From: Bacillota bacterium
GTDB taxonomy: Bacteria; Bacillota_I; Bacilli_A; Izemoplasmatales; UBA1188
DNA length: 64,000 nt
Direction of reading: 5' to 3'
Assembly (NCBI GenBank): GCA_023410715.1
Contig: JAEYPN010000017.1
Span: 110,762 to 174,761, forward strand
Positions 9,744 to 17,968 of this stretch are shown here, piece after piece. A program made the translations under genes and the position numbers. Each line of letters starts with the position of its first letter. The first letter of the stretch is position 1. Under the pieces are notes generated by a model. That model saw nothing but the letters and a program-made list of their open reading frames with translations, was not told the origin of the DNA and did not search any database.

Positions 9744-10899
9744 AATTTTTATTAAAAATAGTGATGATATCAAAGATGCTAAGGTCCGTAATTCTTATGG
9801 CATTTTTGCTGGTATTTTTGGAATTATTACGAATATTATTATTTCCTCAATGAAAATTATAATTGGGGTAATAAGCAGTTCCTTAGCAATTATTTCTGAT
9901 GGAATTGATAACTTATCAGACGCTTGTAGTTCAGTTATTACCATCATTGGTTTTAAACTATCATCTAAGCCAGCTGATGAAGAACATCCTTATGGTCATG
10001 AAAGATTAGAATATGTAACAGGATTAATTGTTTCGTTTGTAATTTTAATGGTGGGATTATCACTTTTTAAAATGTCAATTGAAAAAATAATTAAACCAAC
10101 CGAAGTTAAGTTTAGTTACATAACTATCATTATTTTATTAGTCTCAATTGGTGTTAAAATCTGGCAGGGTAGTACATATTTGAAATTATCTAAAAAGATT
10201 GATTCCTTGGCACTTAAGGCTACTAGTAAAGATTCATTTAACGATGTGTTATCAACTTTAATGGTTTTATTATCAGTGTTAATTTATCGATTTACATCAT
10301 ATAACGTAGATGGTTATTTTGGTTTAATTGTTTCAATTTTTATTATTAAAGCAGGTATTGATTTAATTAAAGATACTATTTCTCCGCTTATTAGTGAAAA
10401 GGTCGATCCAGAATTTATAAAAAAAATTGTTGAAGAAATCAAAGGATTTGATGGTGTACTGGGTGTTCATGACCTACTATATCATTCATATGGAGCAAAT
10501 AAAATTTATATGAGCTTACATGTTGAAGTTCCTGAAGATGTGAAAATAACGATTAGTCATGATATCATTGATAACATTGAAAAATATATAAAGGATACAT
10601 ATAATGTCGAACTAGTTATTCATATGGACCCAATTGATAATAAAGGCTCTGAAACAATAAAATTTAGAGATCTTACGGAAGAATATTTAAAAGAAGCCGA
10701 CGAGAGTTTATCTTTTCATGATTTTAGAATTGTTAAAGGTGAAACCCATACAAATTTAATTTTTGATGTTTTAGTCCCTGTAGACTTTAAATATAAAAAT
10801 AGCGAAATTAAAGAACTTATTGAATCAAAATTTAAATTAAACGGATACTCAGATGTAAATGTCGTTATTACATTTGATATTCAGTATATTAAAGAATAA
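9724..10899 (+). CDS. Cation diffusion facilitator transporter
   Basis: The 391-residue protein is a CDF-family metal/proton antiporter. Several membrane segments lie in the first 215 residues, followed by two cytoplasmic alpha/beta segments. Metal-site positions can be read as SDGIDNLSD in the second segment and KDSFND in the fifth. In both, Asp stands where zinc transporters usually have His. By established family patterns this hints at manganese (MneP/MneS-like) rather than zinc, but that is inference. HPYGHERLEY after the second segment is typical. The C-terminal region is longer than in the 300-residue members and seems to contain a second dimerisation-type fold. A strong terminator follows. 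Confidence 0.85.
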   Translation: MINKLIKIFIKNSDDIKDAKVRNSYGIFAGIFGIITNIIISSMKIIIGVISSSLAIISDGIDNLSDACSSVITIIGFKLSSKPADEEHPYGHERLEYVTGLIVSFVILMVGLSLFKMSIEKIIKPTEVKFSYITIIILLVSIGVKIWQGSTYLKLSKKIDSLALKATSKDSFNDVLSTLMVLLSVLIYRFTSYNVDGYFGLIVSIFIIKAGIDLIKDTISPLISEKVDPEFIKKIVEEIKGFDGVLGVHDLLYHSYGANKIYMSLHVEVPEDVKITISHDIIDNIEKYIKDTYNVELVIHMDPIDNKGSETIKFRDLTEEYLKEADESLSFHDFRIVKGETHTNLIFDVLVPVDFKYKNSEIKELIESKFKLNGYSDVNVVITFDIQYIKE

Positions 10900-10900
10900 T

Positions 10901-10927
10901 AAAAGCGAGTTGCCTCGCTTTTTTTTA
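10901..10927. terminator. Terminator between convergent genes
   Basis: A 9-bp perfect stem (AAAAGCGAG with CTCGCTTTT) with loop TTGC is followed by a T-run. It sits between the convergent CDF and radical SAM genes. The A-run on its left flank would serve as T-run on the minus strand, so it is probably bidirectional. Confidence 0.9.
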
Positions 10928-11839
10928 TTCTTTATATAATTTTCCTTGATAAGAATCCCTCTTGATTAATTCCTTATCAATATTATTTAAAACTACAAAT
11001 TTTTTAAGTGTCCATAAAGGCGCAATTAATAAATCTTTAGGAGCATCGCCTGTTAAGCGATGGATGATAATATCCTTTCTTAAATGTTCAATTTGGGTTG
11101 TCACAATATCAATGTATTCATCTAAAGTAAGAATCTTAAAAGGTTTTTTTAAGTAAACATCTCCCAAGATAGTATCCTTCATGACATGTAGCATATGAAT
11201 CTTAATTCCACTAATTGGAAGATGATTCAAGTGTTCAATTGTTTCTAACATCATTTCTTTAGTCTCATTAGGTAAACCATTGATAATATGTACAACAACG
11301 TTAATATGTCTTTTAGCTAATTCGAGTACCGCATCATCAAAAGTTTTTAAGTCATGTTGCCGGTTAATATATTTTAAAGTTTCTTCATGCATTGACTGTA
11401 AACCAAGCTCAATTGTTAATTCCGTTCGTTTATTTAAATCTTCTAAATAATTTAAAATCTCATCTGATAAACAATCAGGACGTGTCGAAATAGCTAAACC
11501 AATTATTTTTTCATCAAACTTTAAGACTGGTTCATAAATTTCTTTTAATTTATTTACGCTAGCGTATGTGTTAGTATTTGCTTGAAAATAAGCAATGTAT
11601 AAGCCTTCGTGCCACTTAGAAGCCATCATTTCTTTTATTTTTAAAAACTGTGTTTCAAGTGAATCAGTAATGTTTCCAGCAAAATCTCCTGAACCAAGTT
11701 TTGAACAATATATACACCCTGTTTTAGATAATTTACCATCTTTATTAGGACAGGTAAAACCACCATTTAAGGAAATTTTATAAACTTTTTTATGATATTT
11801 TTCTTGATTATACTCAGATAATTGACGATATCTTTTCAT
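10925..11839 (-). CDS. YtqA/YhcC-type radical SAM protein
   Basis: The 304-residue protein belongs to the TIGR01212-type radical SAM family (YhcC in E. coli, YtqA in B. subtilis). The iron-sulfur cluster cysteines sit in GGFTCPNKDGKLSKTGCIYC, with the unusual long spacing to CxxC typical of this group. AYFQANTNTYA and HIINGLPNETKEMM are also family-typical. Its substrate is unknown. YhcC is proposed to act with glutamate synthase or in RNA modification, but that is not shown by sequence. It is a single minus-strand gene. Confidence 0.88.
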   Translation of the reverse strand: MKRYRQLSEYNQEKYHKKVYKISLNGGFTCPNKDGKLSKTGCIYCSKLGSGDFAGNITDSLETQFLKIKEMMASKWHEGLYIAYFQANTNTYASVNKLKEIYEPVLKFDEKIIGLAISTRPDCLSDEILNYLEDLNKRTELTIELGLQSMHEETLKYINRQHDLKTFDDAVLELAKRHINVVVHIINGLPNETKEMMLETIEHLNHLPISGIKIHMLHVMKDTILGDVYLKKPFKILTLDEYIDIVTTQIEHLRKDIIIHRLTGDAPKDLLIAPLWTLKKFVVLNNIDKELIKRDSYQGKLYKE

Positions 11840-11908
11840 TTTTATTAACCTACCTTTTTAAAAGTTATCATAATTTTAACACATTTGTATGATAATATTC
11901 TATATTAG

Positions 11909-11938
11909 TTGGTTAAAATTTAATTTTTGTGTTATAAT
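11909..11938 (+). promoter_or_regulatory. Promoter for the 11,945 leader and DUF1189-like gene
   Basis: TTGGTT at 11909 and TATAAT at 11933-11938 are separated by 18 bases. The expected transcription start, 6-7 bases after the -10, falls on or next to the ATG at 11945. The mRNA would therefore begin with, or almost with, a start codon. Confidence 0.6.
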
Positions 11939-11944
11939 CTCTTA

Positions 11945-12028
11945 ATGAGATACGAAATTTTGGTATTAGTATTTGTAGTATTATTAATTGTTTTTGAAAG
12001 GAGTAATAGTAGGTTTAATTTAAATTAA
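11945..12028 (+). CDS. Possible leaderless 27-residue hydrophobic leader peptide
   Basis: An ATG lies at the predicted transcription start and opens a 27-codon frame. The peptide begins MRYEILVLVFVVLLIVFERS and ends SRFNLN before TAA at 12026. It would be a single membrane-spanning helix with a charged tail. It has no Shine-Dalgarno sequence, so it would be translated as a leaderless message. Its codons cover the Shine-Dalgarno sequence of the next gene (AAAGGAG, 11997-12003), and its stop lies within the hairpin at 12007-12036. It could be a coupling or attenuation leader. It could equally be a chance frame in AT-rich DNA. Confidence 0.3.
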   Translation: MRYEILVLVFVVLLIVFERSNSRFNLN

Positions 12029-12036
12029 ACTTATTA
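12007..12036 (+). promoter_or_regulatory. Hairpin between Shine-Dalgarno and start codon
   Basis: A 15-pair inverted repeat (two G-U pairs) centred on GTTTAATTTAAATTAAAC lies between AAAGGAG at 11997-12003 and the ATG at 12048. In linear distance the ribosome binding site is 44 bases from the start. With the hairpin folded, about 14 bases remain (3 before and 11 after). The gpmI leader has the same arrangement. Confidence 0.55.
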
Positions 12037-12047
12037 ATTGTGGCGTT

Positions 12048-12935
12048 ATGTTTCATTTGTTTGGAGATTCTTTTGTAAATCCTCAAGGTGTAATTGAATC
12101 ACGAAATAAAAAAGGTTTTTTTGTTTTATTTTATATCTTAGTAATCGCAGTTATAATGTCTATTGGCACAATCTTAAGTGTTGTTTTATATAAAGGAATG
12201 GATTATAGTGATCGTTTAGAAATTTCAAATGATATTATTAGTCAAGATGTGGCTTGTACAGTCGTTGATGGAGTGTTAAGTTGTACTGAAAAAGATGGGT
12301 ATGAAAAAATAACTAATTTTGGTATTGCGATTTATTTAATCGGTGATCCAAATAAGTATAGTGAAGTTAAAAGTGATGAAATATCAATTGTTGTATATCA
12401 AGATGAGGTATTTTTAACCTTGATGGGGCAAAAATACTATAGTGTTAAGATTAATGAATTACCATCAAGTTTAAGTAATATTGACTTTAAAGATAAAGAA
12501 AGTATTTTAACTAACTTATGTGATGGTATAGAAGAGATTACTCTTGCATATAAATGGACATTTGGAATTCCTGCGATAATTGGTGTAGTCATTTCTAATA
12601 TCTTTGTGTATTTATTAATTGCCTTTATCAATTATATCTTTATGTTATCATTTAGACAAGTAATGCCAGGTAAACAGTTATTCAAGATTATTGTTTTTGC
12701 CATTACTCCAATTATGATTGCAATTACTCTTAATAGCTTATTAAGTTATGGAGTGGTTTTATACTTTGCATTATTCTTAGGAGCTTTTGCCTTATCAAAT
12801 AGAACCTATAAAAAAATGGCTCTTATGATATCTGATGCACAAAAAAGAATGTATGCTGAAGAATTGCTTAAAAAAATGGCCGAACAAAAAGAGAAACAAG
12901 ATAATCAAGATAGTAACGACGAAAAAAAGAATTAA
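12048..12935 (+). CDS. DUF1189-like polytopic membrane protein
   Basis: The 295-residue protein has a hydrophobic segment at about 25-48, an extracytoplasmic region of about 120 residues containing two cysteines (ACTVV and LSCTEKDG), then four or so membrane helices between 170 and 265, and a charged C-terminus rich in Lys, Gln and Asp. This layout resembles the DUF1189 family (YvdJ-like) of Bacillota, whose function is not established. I base the link on overall architecture only. The start is unusual because no ribosome binding site lies close to it. The nearest good one is upstream of a hairpin. Confidence 0.55.
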   Translation: MFHLFGDSFVNPQGVIESRNKKGFFVLFYILVIAVIMSIGTILSVVLYKGMDYSDRLEISNDIISQDVACTVVDGVLSCTEKDGYEKITNFGIAIYLIGDPNKYSEVKSDEISIVVYQDEVFLTLMGQKYYSVKINELPSSLSNIDFKDKESILTNLCDGIEEITLAYKWTFGIPAIIGVVISNIFVYLLIAFINYIFMLSFRQVMPGKQLFKIIVFAITPIMIAITLNSLLSYGVVLYFALFLGAFALSNRTYKKMALMISDAQKRMYAEELLKKMAEQKEKQDNQDSNDEKKN

Positions 12936-12978
12936 TATATCTTGAAAAAAACTAACCATTATATTAAAATATTATTAA

Positions 12979-13200
12979 AGACTGGGAAGTAGAAATAGTA
13001 ACTACATAATACTTTATAGAGAGTTAACGTTTGGTGGAAGTTAACAAGGATAAATAGTGAATTAGTCTATGGAGTTGTTTAGGCGCAAATTTTAGCCTAA
13101 AACGCATATCAGCGTTAAAGATTTGAGCTAGAGAAATCTAGAAACTAAGGTGGTAACACGATACTATTCGTCCTTTTATATAAAAGGGCGATTTTTTTTA
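12979..13200 (+). promoter_or_regulatory. T-box leader, leucine (UUA specifier)
   Basis: This is a tRNA-sensing T-box riboswitch controlling leuS. The stem I base pairs GAC (12980) with GTC (13065). The S-turn AGTA is at 12988-12991 opposite GAA at 13059-13061, and the specifier directly after it reads UUA at 13062-13064, a leucine codon. The T-box sequence AAGGTGGTAACACG is at 13147-13160. Its TGGT can pair with ACCA of a tRNA with discriminator A, as in tRNA-Leu. A terminator hairpin (CGTCCTTTT with AAAAGGGCG) at 13169-13190 is followed by a T-run to 13199. Uncharged tRNA-Leu should promote read-through. Confidence 0.95.
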
Positions 13201-13212
13201 GGAGAGATAAAT

Positions 13213-15615
13213 ATGAGTTACGATTTTAAAAAGATTGAATCAAAATGGCAAAATTATTGGTATTCAAATAACTTATTTCACGCAGAAGATTTTTCATCAA
13301 AGCCTAAATTTTATGGCTTAGTTGAGTTTCCTTATCCATCTGGATCAGGTATGCATGTTGGTCATATTCGCGCTTTTTCATCAATGGAAGTAGTGTCAAG
13401 AAAAAGAAGAATGGAAGGGTATAATGTGTTATTTCCAATTGGTTTTGACGCATTTGGATTGCCAACTGAAAACTATGCGATGAAAAACAACATTCATCCA
13501 CGTAAAGCAACAGATGATAACATTGTTCAATTTACAAAACAATTAAAAGCTTGTGGATATTCTTTTGATTTTTCAAGAGTAGTTGATACGACAGATGAAA
13601 AATACTATAAGTGGACCCAATTTATATTTTTAAAACTTTATGAAAAAGGACTTGCATATAAGAGTAAAGCTTATGTAAACTTTTGCCCAAATTGTAAGGT
13701 TATTTTAGCTAATGAAGAATCACAAGGTGGTCATTGCGACAGATGTGGATCAGAAGTAGTGCAAATGGATAAAAATGTATGGTTCTTAAAAATAACTGAT
13801 TATGCCCATGATTTACTTGATGGATTAAAAGATATTGATGCACCAGACAAAATTAAGACTGAACAAGAAAACTGGATTGGCGAATCTAATGGCGCTTATG
13901 TTGATTTTACGGTTAAGGGCACTAATGATAAATTAAAAGTATTTACAACGCGTCCTGATACATTATTTGGCGTTACATTCATGGTTATTGCACCAGAACA
14001 TGAAATTGTGGAAAAATATAAAGGCCAAATCATTAACATGGACGAGATTAATGAATATAAAGAAAGAGCTAAAAGAAAAACTGAGTTTGAGAGAATTGAA
14101 CTTCAAAAAGAAAAAACTGGCGTTATGATTAACGGCCTTACCGCTATTAATCCTGTAAATAACAAAGAAATTCCGATTTTTATTGCGGATTATGTCATGA
14201 TTACTTATGGAACAGGAGCGATTATGGCTGTACCTGGACATGATTCAAGGGATTATGATTTTGCGAAGAAATTTAATATGCCAATCATTGAAGTAATTGC
14301 TGGTGGAAACTTAGAAAAAGAAGCTTACACTGATATTTACAATGGTACATTAATAAATAGTGATTTCTTAAATGGTTTAACGGTAGAAGAAGCGAAGAAA
14401 AAAATTATTAGCTTTTTAGAGTCAAAAGGTATAGGCAAGGAAACTAAGACTTATAAGATGAAGGACTGGGCATTTAATCGCCAAAGATATTGGGGAGAAC
14501 CAATTCCAATTATTTACTGCGACAAATGTGGAACTGTACCAGTTCCATATGAAGATTTACCAGTAAGACTTCCAAATGTTGAACATTTTGAACCATCAAG
14601 CACTGGTGAATCACCACTAGTAAATATTAAAGAATTTGTGGAATGTGAATGTCCAAAATGTCACTCTAAAGCACGTCGTGAAACAGATACAATGCCACAA
14701 TGGGCTGGAAGTAGCTGGTACTTCTTAAGATATATTGATCCACATAATGATAAAGAATTTGCAAACTTCGATAAACTTAAATACTTTATGCCAGTTGACT
14801 GGTATAATGGCGGAATGGAACATGTTACAAGACATTTAATTTATTCACGCTTTTGGAATCAATTTTTATATGATGAAGGCTTAGTACCATTTAAAGAACC
14901 ATATAAGAAAAGAACTGCTCAAGGTTTAATACTTGGTTCTGATGGGGAAAAGATGAGTAAATCTAAGGGAAATGTTGTAAACCCAATGGATGTTATTGAA
15001 ACATTTGGTGCGGATTCCTTACGTGTTTATATTTTATTTATTAGTGACTATGAAATGGCGACTCCATGGAATGATAATGGTATTAAAGGCTGCCAAAGAT
15101 TTTTAGAAAAAGTTGAACGTTTAAGTGAAAAAGTAGTTAAAAAAGATGAATATACTAAAAAAATTGAAGTATTAATTAATCAAACAATTAAAGCTGTATC
15201 AGAAGATATTGAATCATCTAAATTTAATACAGCCATTTCAAAAATGATGATTTTAGCTAATGAAATGTCATCTCTTGATGAAATTACTACGAAAGATTAT
15301 TTTACAATGATTAAGCTAATGAATCCGTTTGCTCCACATCTAGCTGAAGAACTTTGGAATAGATTTAATAATGGTACTATTACTTTTGAAGCATGGCCAA
15401 CATATGATGAGTCTAAACTAACACATAATGAAGTAACGGTTGTCGTTAACATTAATGGTAAAGTAAAAGATAAACTAGTATGTGAAATTAACTTAAGCAA
15501 TGAAGAATTAGAAAAATTAGCTTTAAGCTTGCCAAAGATTAAAGAAATTATAGGAGAATCTACTCCTAAGAAGATTATTATTGTGCCAAATAAGTTAGTA
15601 AATATTGTTTTATAA
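13213..15615 (+). CDS. leuS: Leucyl-tRNA synthetase
   Basis: LeuS charges tRNA-Leu. The 800-residue class I synthetase has HVGH at residues 48-51, KMSKS at 580-584, an inserted editing domain (GVTFMVIAPEHE and the GTGAIMAVPGHDSRD block), zinc-type cysteine pairs (CPNC, CDRC), and the GSSWYFLRY motif. ATG at 13213 is chosen because GGAGAG lies just upstream. An in-frame GTG at 13150 would put the T-box inside the gene. It is controlled by the T-box leader and followed by a strong terminator, so it is monocistronic. Confidence 0.98.
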   Translation: MSYDFKKIESKWQNYWYSNNLFHAEDFSSKPKFYGLVEFPYPSGSGMHVGHIRAFSSMEVVSRKRRMEGYNVLFPIGFDAFGLPTENYAMKNNIHPRKATDDNIVQFTKQLKACGYSFDFSRVVDTTDEKYYKWTQFIFLKLYEKGLAYKSKAYVNFCPNCKVILANEESQGGHCDRCGSEVVQMDKNVWFLKITDYAHDLLDGLKDIDAPDKIKTEQENWIGESNGAYVDFTVKGTNDKLKVFTTRPDTLFGVTFMVIAPEHEIVEKYKGQIINMDEINEYKERAKRKTEFERIELQKEKTGVMINGLTAINPVNNKEIPIFIADYVMITYGTGAIMAVPGHDSRDYDFAKKFNMPIIEVIAGGNLEKEAYTDIYNGTLINSDFLNGLTVEEAKKKIISFLESKGIGKETKTYKMKDWAFNRQRYWGEPIPIIYCDKCGTVPVPYEDLPVRLPNVEHFEPSSTGESPLVNIKEFVECECPKCHSKARRETDTMPQWAGSSWYFLRYIDPHNDKEFANFDKLKYFMPVDWYNGGMEHVTRHLIYSRFWNQFLYDEGLVPFKEPYKKRTAQGLILGSDGEKMSKSKGNVVNPMDVIETFGADSLRVYILFISDYEMATPWNDNGIKGCQRFLEKVERLSEKVVKKDEYTKKIEVLINQTIKAVSEDIESSKFNTAISKMMILANEMSSLDEITTKDYFTMIKLMNPFAPHLAEELWNRFNNGTITFEAWPTYDESKLTHNEVTVVVNINGKVKDKLVCEINLSNEELEKLALSLPKIKEIIGESTPKKIIIVPNKLVNIVL

Positions 15616-15626
15616 TTAAATTATTT

Positions 15627-15674
15627 AAATCTTTTAATTCTTAGGTAATTCCTAAAATTAAAAGATTTTTTTAA
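15627..15674 (+). terminator. Terminator after leuS
   Basis: A 13-bp stem (AAATCTTTTAATT with AATTAAAAGATTT) is capped by a further 5-bp stem TTAGG/CCTAA with one bulged C, and ends in a T-run. Confidence 0.9.
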
Positions 15675-15714
15675 GAAAAAATCAATTTTTATAGTATTAT
15701 TTACTGGTGATATA

Positions 15715-16872
15715 ATGAAAATTACAAAAATACAGGATAATGAATCAATTCAATTTACGCCAGTTGATAGTCAAAAATGCTATATATGTCATGGAAATCG
15801 GATATTTTATGAAAATAATACATATATTTGTATGGATTGCAATTCTAAAGCAAATCAAGAATGCTATATGATGGAAAGAAAAATTGAATGGAATATTCCC
15901 GAATTAAAGATACCATTTACTCTATCAAGTAGACAAAAAGCCGCAAGTGATTACTTTGTTGAACTTTTTAAAAATCATCAAGATGGAAAATTACTTGCTG
16001 TGTGCGGTGCTGGAAAAACGGAAATAATGTATGGTGTTATTTATGAGGCATTACTTAACAAGAAAAAAGTATGCTTCGCCATACCTAGAAAAGAGATTGT
16101 CAAAGAGTTATATCAAAGAATTAAACCAATTTTTCCAAATACTGTGATTAAAGCTTTATATGAGTCATCATATGATGATAGTAATGCTCCTTTGTTAATT
16201 TCGACTGTTCATCAGTTACTTCACTATGAAAGTGAATTTGATTTAATTATAATTGATGAAGTTGATGCTTTCCCATTTAAAGATAATAAGTACTTAGAAA
16301 GACTTGTCAATAAGTCTTTAGTTTCTGGTGGCGTTAAAATATTAATGAGCGCTACAATGAAAAAAAGAAAGGATACTTATCTTATAAATAGACGTCATCA
16401 CTTAGGTTCCCTTGATAAACCTAAGATTGTATTGTGTGACGATTTTTTAGAAAAGACCAAAGAAATTATTGCTTTGACCAAAGAAAAGAATAGAAAGTTA
16501 ATAATTTATGTTCCAAGAATTAATGATGCCATCTCCTTAAGTAACATTTTAAATATTGAATGCGTTAGTTCTAAAGAAAAAAATATTAAGGAAATTATTG
16601 ATGATTTTAGAAAGGGAGCTTCCATTGCTTTAGTATCGACAACTGTTCTTGAAAGAGGAGTAACATTTAAGTACTTAGATGTGTTAGTTTATAATGCAGA
16701 ACACGACGTATTTAATAAAGAGACACTTATTCAAATAGCTGGAAGAGTCGGAAGAAGCAAAGATGATAAAAATGGTAATATTTATTTTTTAGCAAAAAGA
16801 AATATGGTTAAGTTTTTAAGTGTAATAGGTTATGTTAAAAAGATGAATAGAGATAATGGCTATGATCTGTAA
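15715..16872 (+). CDS. comFA: ComFA-like DNA uptake helicase
   Basis: The 385-residue superfamily 2 helicase matches ComFA, the ATPase that drives single-stranded DNA import in competent Bacillota. An N-terminal four-cysteine zinc finger (CYICHG and CMDC) precedes Walker A CGAGKTE near residue 100 and Walker B IIDEVDAFPF. The SATMKKR motif and the C-terminal QIAGRVGRSKDDKNG motif follow. It overlaps the next gene, the place normally held by comFC. Other competence genes are outside the window, so function in natural transformation cannot be confirmed here. Confidence 0.88.
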   Translation: MKITKIQDNESIQFTPVDSQKCYICHGNRIFYENNTYICMDCNSKANQECYMMERKIEWNIPELKIPFTLSSRQKAASDYFVELFKNHQDGKLLAVCGAGKTEIMYGVIYEALLNKKKVCFAIPRKEIVKELYQRIKPIFPNTVIKALYESSYDDSNAPLLISTVHQLLHYESEFDLIIIDEVDAFPFKDNKYLERLVNKSLVSGGVKILMSATMKKRKDTYLINRRHHLGSLDKPKIVLCDDFLEKTKEIIALTKEKNRKLIIYVPRINDAISLSNILNIECVSSKEKNIKEIIDDFRKGASIALVSTTVLERGVTFKYLDVLVYNAEHDVFNKETLIQIAGRVGRSKDDKNGNIYFLAKRNMVKFLSVIGYVKKMNRDNGYDL

Positions 16873-17230
16873 AATTTGTAAAAATTATTTTTATTTTGAA
16901 CTAAGATTTGAAGATATCTTTAATCATTCTTTAGTATGTAATGATTGCGAAAACAAATATCCGAAACGTCTAAATGTCGCGGTTATACCAATAAAAAATC
17001 ATCTTATTTATTATTACTATTTTGTCTTAGAAGAACCAGAAATATTTGTTGATTATTTTAATACATATTTTTATTTAATTTATCAAATAATAATATTGAA
17101 GCCAAATTTTACAATTATTTTTTTAGATGAAGAAAATGTAATGTTAGTCAAAAAATTATTACCATTATTGAATTTTAATTCTAGCATTATTCTTTTTTCA
17201 TTTTATTTTATTGAGCTAGAAAATATTTGA
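16862..17230 (+). CDS. Truncated or divergent ComFC-like protein
   Basis: This short frame (122 residues from ATG 16862; 124 from ATG 16856) overlaps the end of comFA exactly where comFC is expected. Its first 35 residues carry a ComFC-like zinc finger, CKICK and CNDCENKYPKR. The remainder is hydrophobic and aromatic and lacks the phosphoribosyltransferase domain and PRPP motif that make up most of a normal 220-240-residue ComFC. It may be a degenerating comFC or a reduced form. No stop codons interrupt it, and no terminator is visible before the hpf promoter. Confidence 0.55.
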   Translation: MICKICKNYFYFELRFEDIFNHSLVCNDCENKYPKRLNVAVIPIKNHLIYYYYFVLEEPEIFVDYFNTYFYLIYQIIILKPNFTIIFLDEENVMLVKKLLPLLNFNSSIILFSFYFIELENI

Positions 17231-17280
17231 AAAAAAATCCCATTAAAAAATGCATATATATTTAAAAATATTTTAACATA

Positions 17281-17289
17281 TGCTATAAT
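17281..17289 (+). promoter_or_regulatory. Extended -10 promoter for hpf
   Basis: TGCTATAAT is an extended -10 element, about 42 bases before the chosen hpf start. A -35 is not clear. Confidence 0.55.
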
Positions 17290-17330
17290 GAAGCTGTGCT
17301 TGACAATACGAAAGAGGAGGATTGATTTTT

Positions 17331-17864
17331 TTGAAATTAGAACTACGTGGAAAAAATGGATTTCAAACTACAGAGGCGATCAGAAATTATGCTTTATCGA
17401 AGCTTTCAAAATTAGAAAAATACTTTAATGATGAACTTCAAGCAACCGTTGTATGTAAGGTATATGATGATAAAACCAAGGTAGAAATAACCATTCCAAT
17501 CAGAGTTATGACACTAAGAGCTGAAGTAGAGCACAAAGATATGTACGCTGCAATCGACTTAGGGGTTGATAAACTTGAATCACAAATCAGAAGAAACAAG
17601 TACAAGGTAACAAGGAGTTTACAAGAAAAACAAGGCATTAAGAATTTCTTTAAAGATAATATCCAGTTTAAAGAAACAAATGAAGATGACATTATCCCAA
17701 TAAAGAAAAAATTATTTAAACTTGAAGTTTTAAAAGTCGATGAGGCAATTACCCAAATGGATTTATTGGATCATGATTTTTATATTTATAAAAATGAAAA
17801 TGGAGATGTGTGTGTTGTCTACCGTCGTGAAGATGGACAATTTGCAGTAATCGAAACAATATAA
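17331..17864 (+). CDS. hpf: Long-form ribosome hibernation promoting factor
   Basis: HPF binds the 30S subunit and dimerises ribosomes into inactive 100S particles. The 177-residue protein has the N-terminal HPF/RaiA fold and the C-terminal dimerisation domain (LDHDFYIYKNENGDVCVVYRR), so it is the long form found in Bacillota. TTG at 17331 is chosen as start because GAGGAGG lies at 17314-17320, giving a 10-base spacer. A TTG at 17322 would be only one base from that site. A terminator follows directly. secA is next, the usual neighbour order in Bacilli. Confidence 0.93.
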   Translation: MKLELRGKNGFQTTEAIRNYALSKLSKLEKYFNDELQATVVCKVYDDKTKVEITIPIRVMTLRAEVEHKDMYAAIDLGVDKLESQIRRNKYKVTRSLQEKQGIKNFFKDNIQFKETNEDDIIPIKKKLFKLEVLKVDEAITQMDLLDHDFYIYKNENGDVCVVYRREDGQFAVIETI

Positions 17865-17873
17865 AGATTAAAT

Positions 17874-17898
17874 GGCACTTTTAGTGCCGTTTTTTTTA
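17874..17898 (+). terminator. Terminator after hpf
   Basis: Stem GGCACT/AGTGCC with a TTT loop is followed by a run of T. The secA -10 region (TATAAT at 17917-17922) starts soon after. Confidence 0.88.
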
Positions 17899-17968
17899 AT
17901 TTTCTTGAAAATGTTATATAATATATGTTAATATATTAAATGTTAAATGATAAATGAGAGGTGTTAAA

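Noticed and set aside
13963..14241. Minus-strand 92-codon frame within leuS
   Set aside because: It lies wholly inside a conserved gene on the other strand and reads as a low-complexity shadow.
17874..17898. secA leader regulator
   Set aside because: The hairpin has a perfect stem with a T-run directly after hpf and precedes the secA promoter, so it is the hpf terminator.
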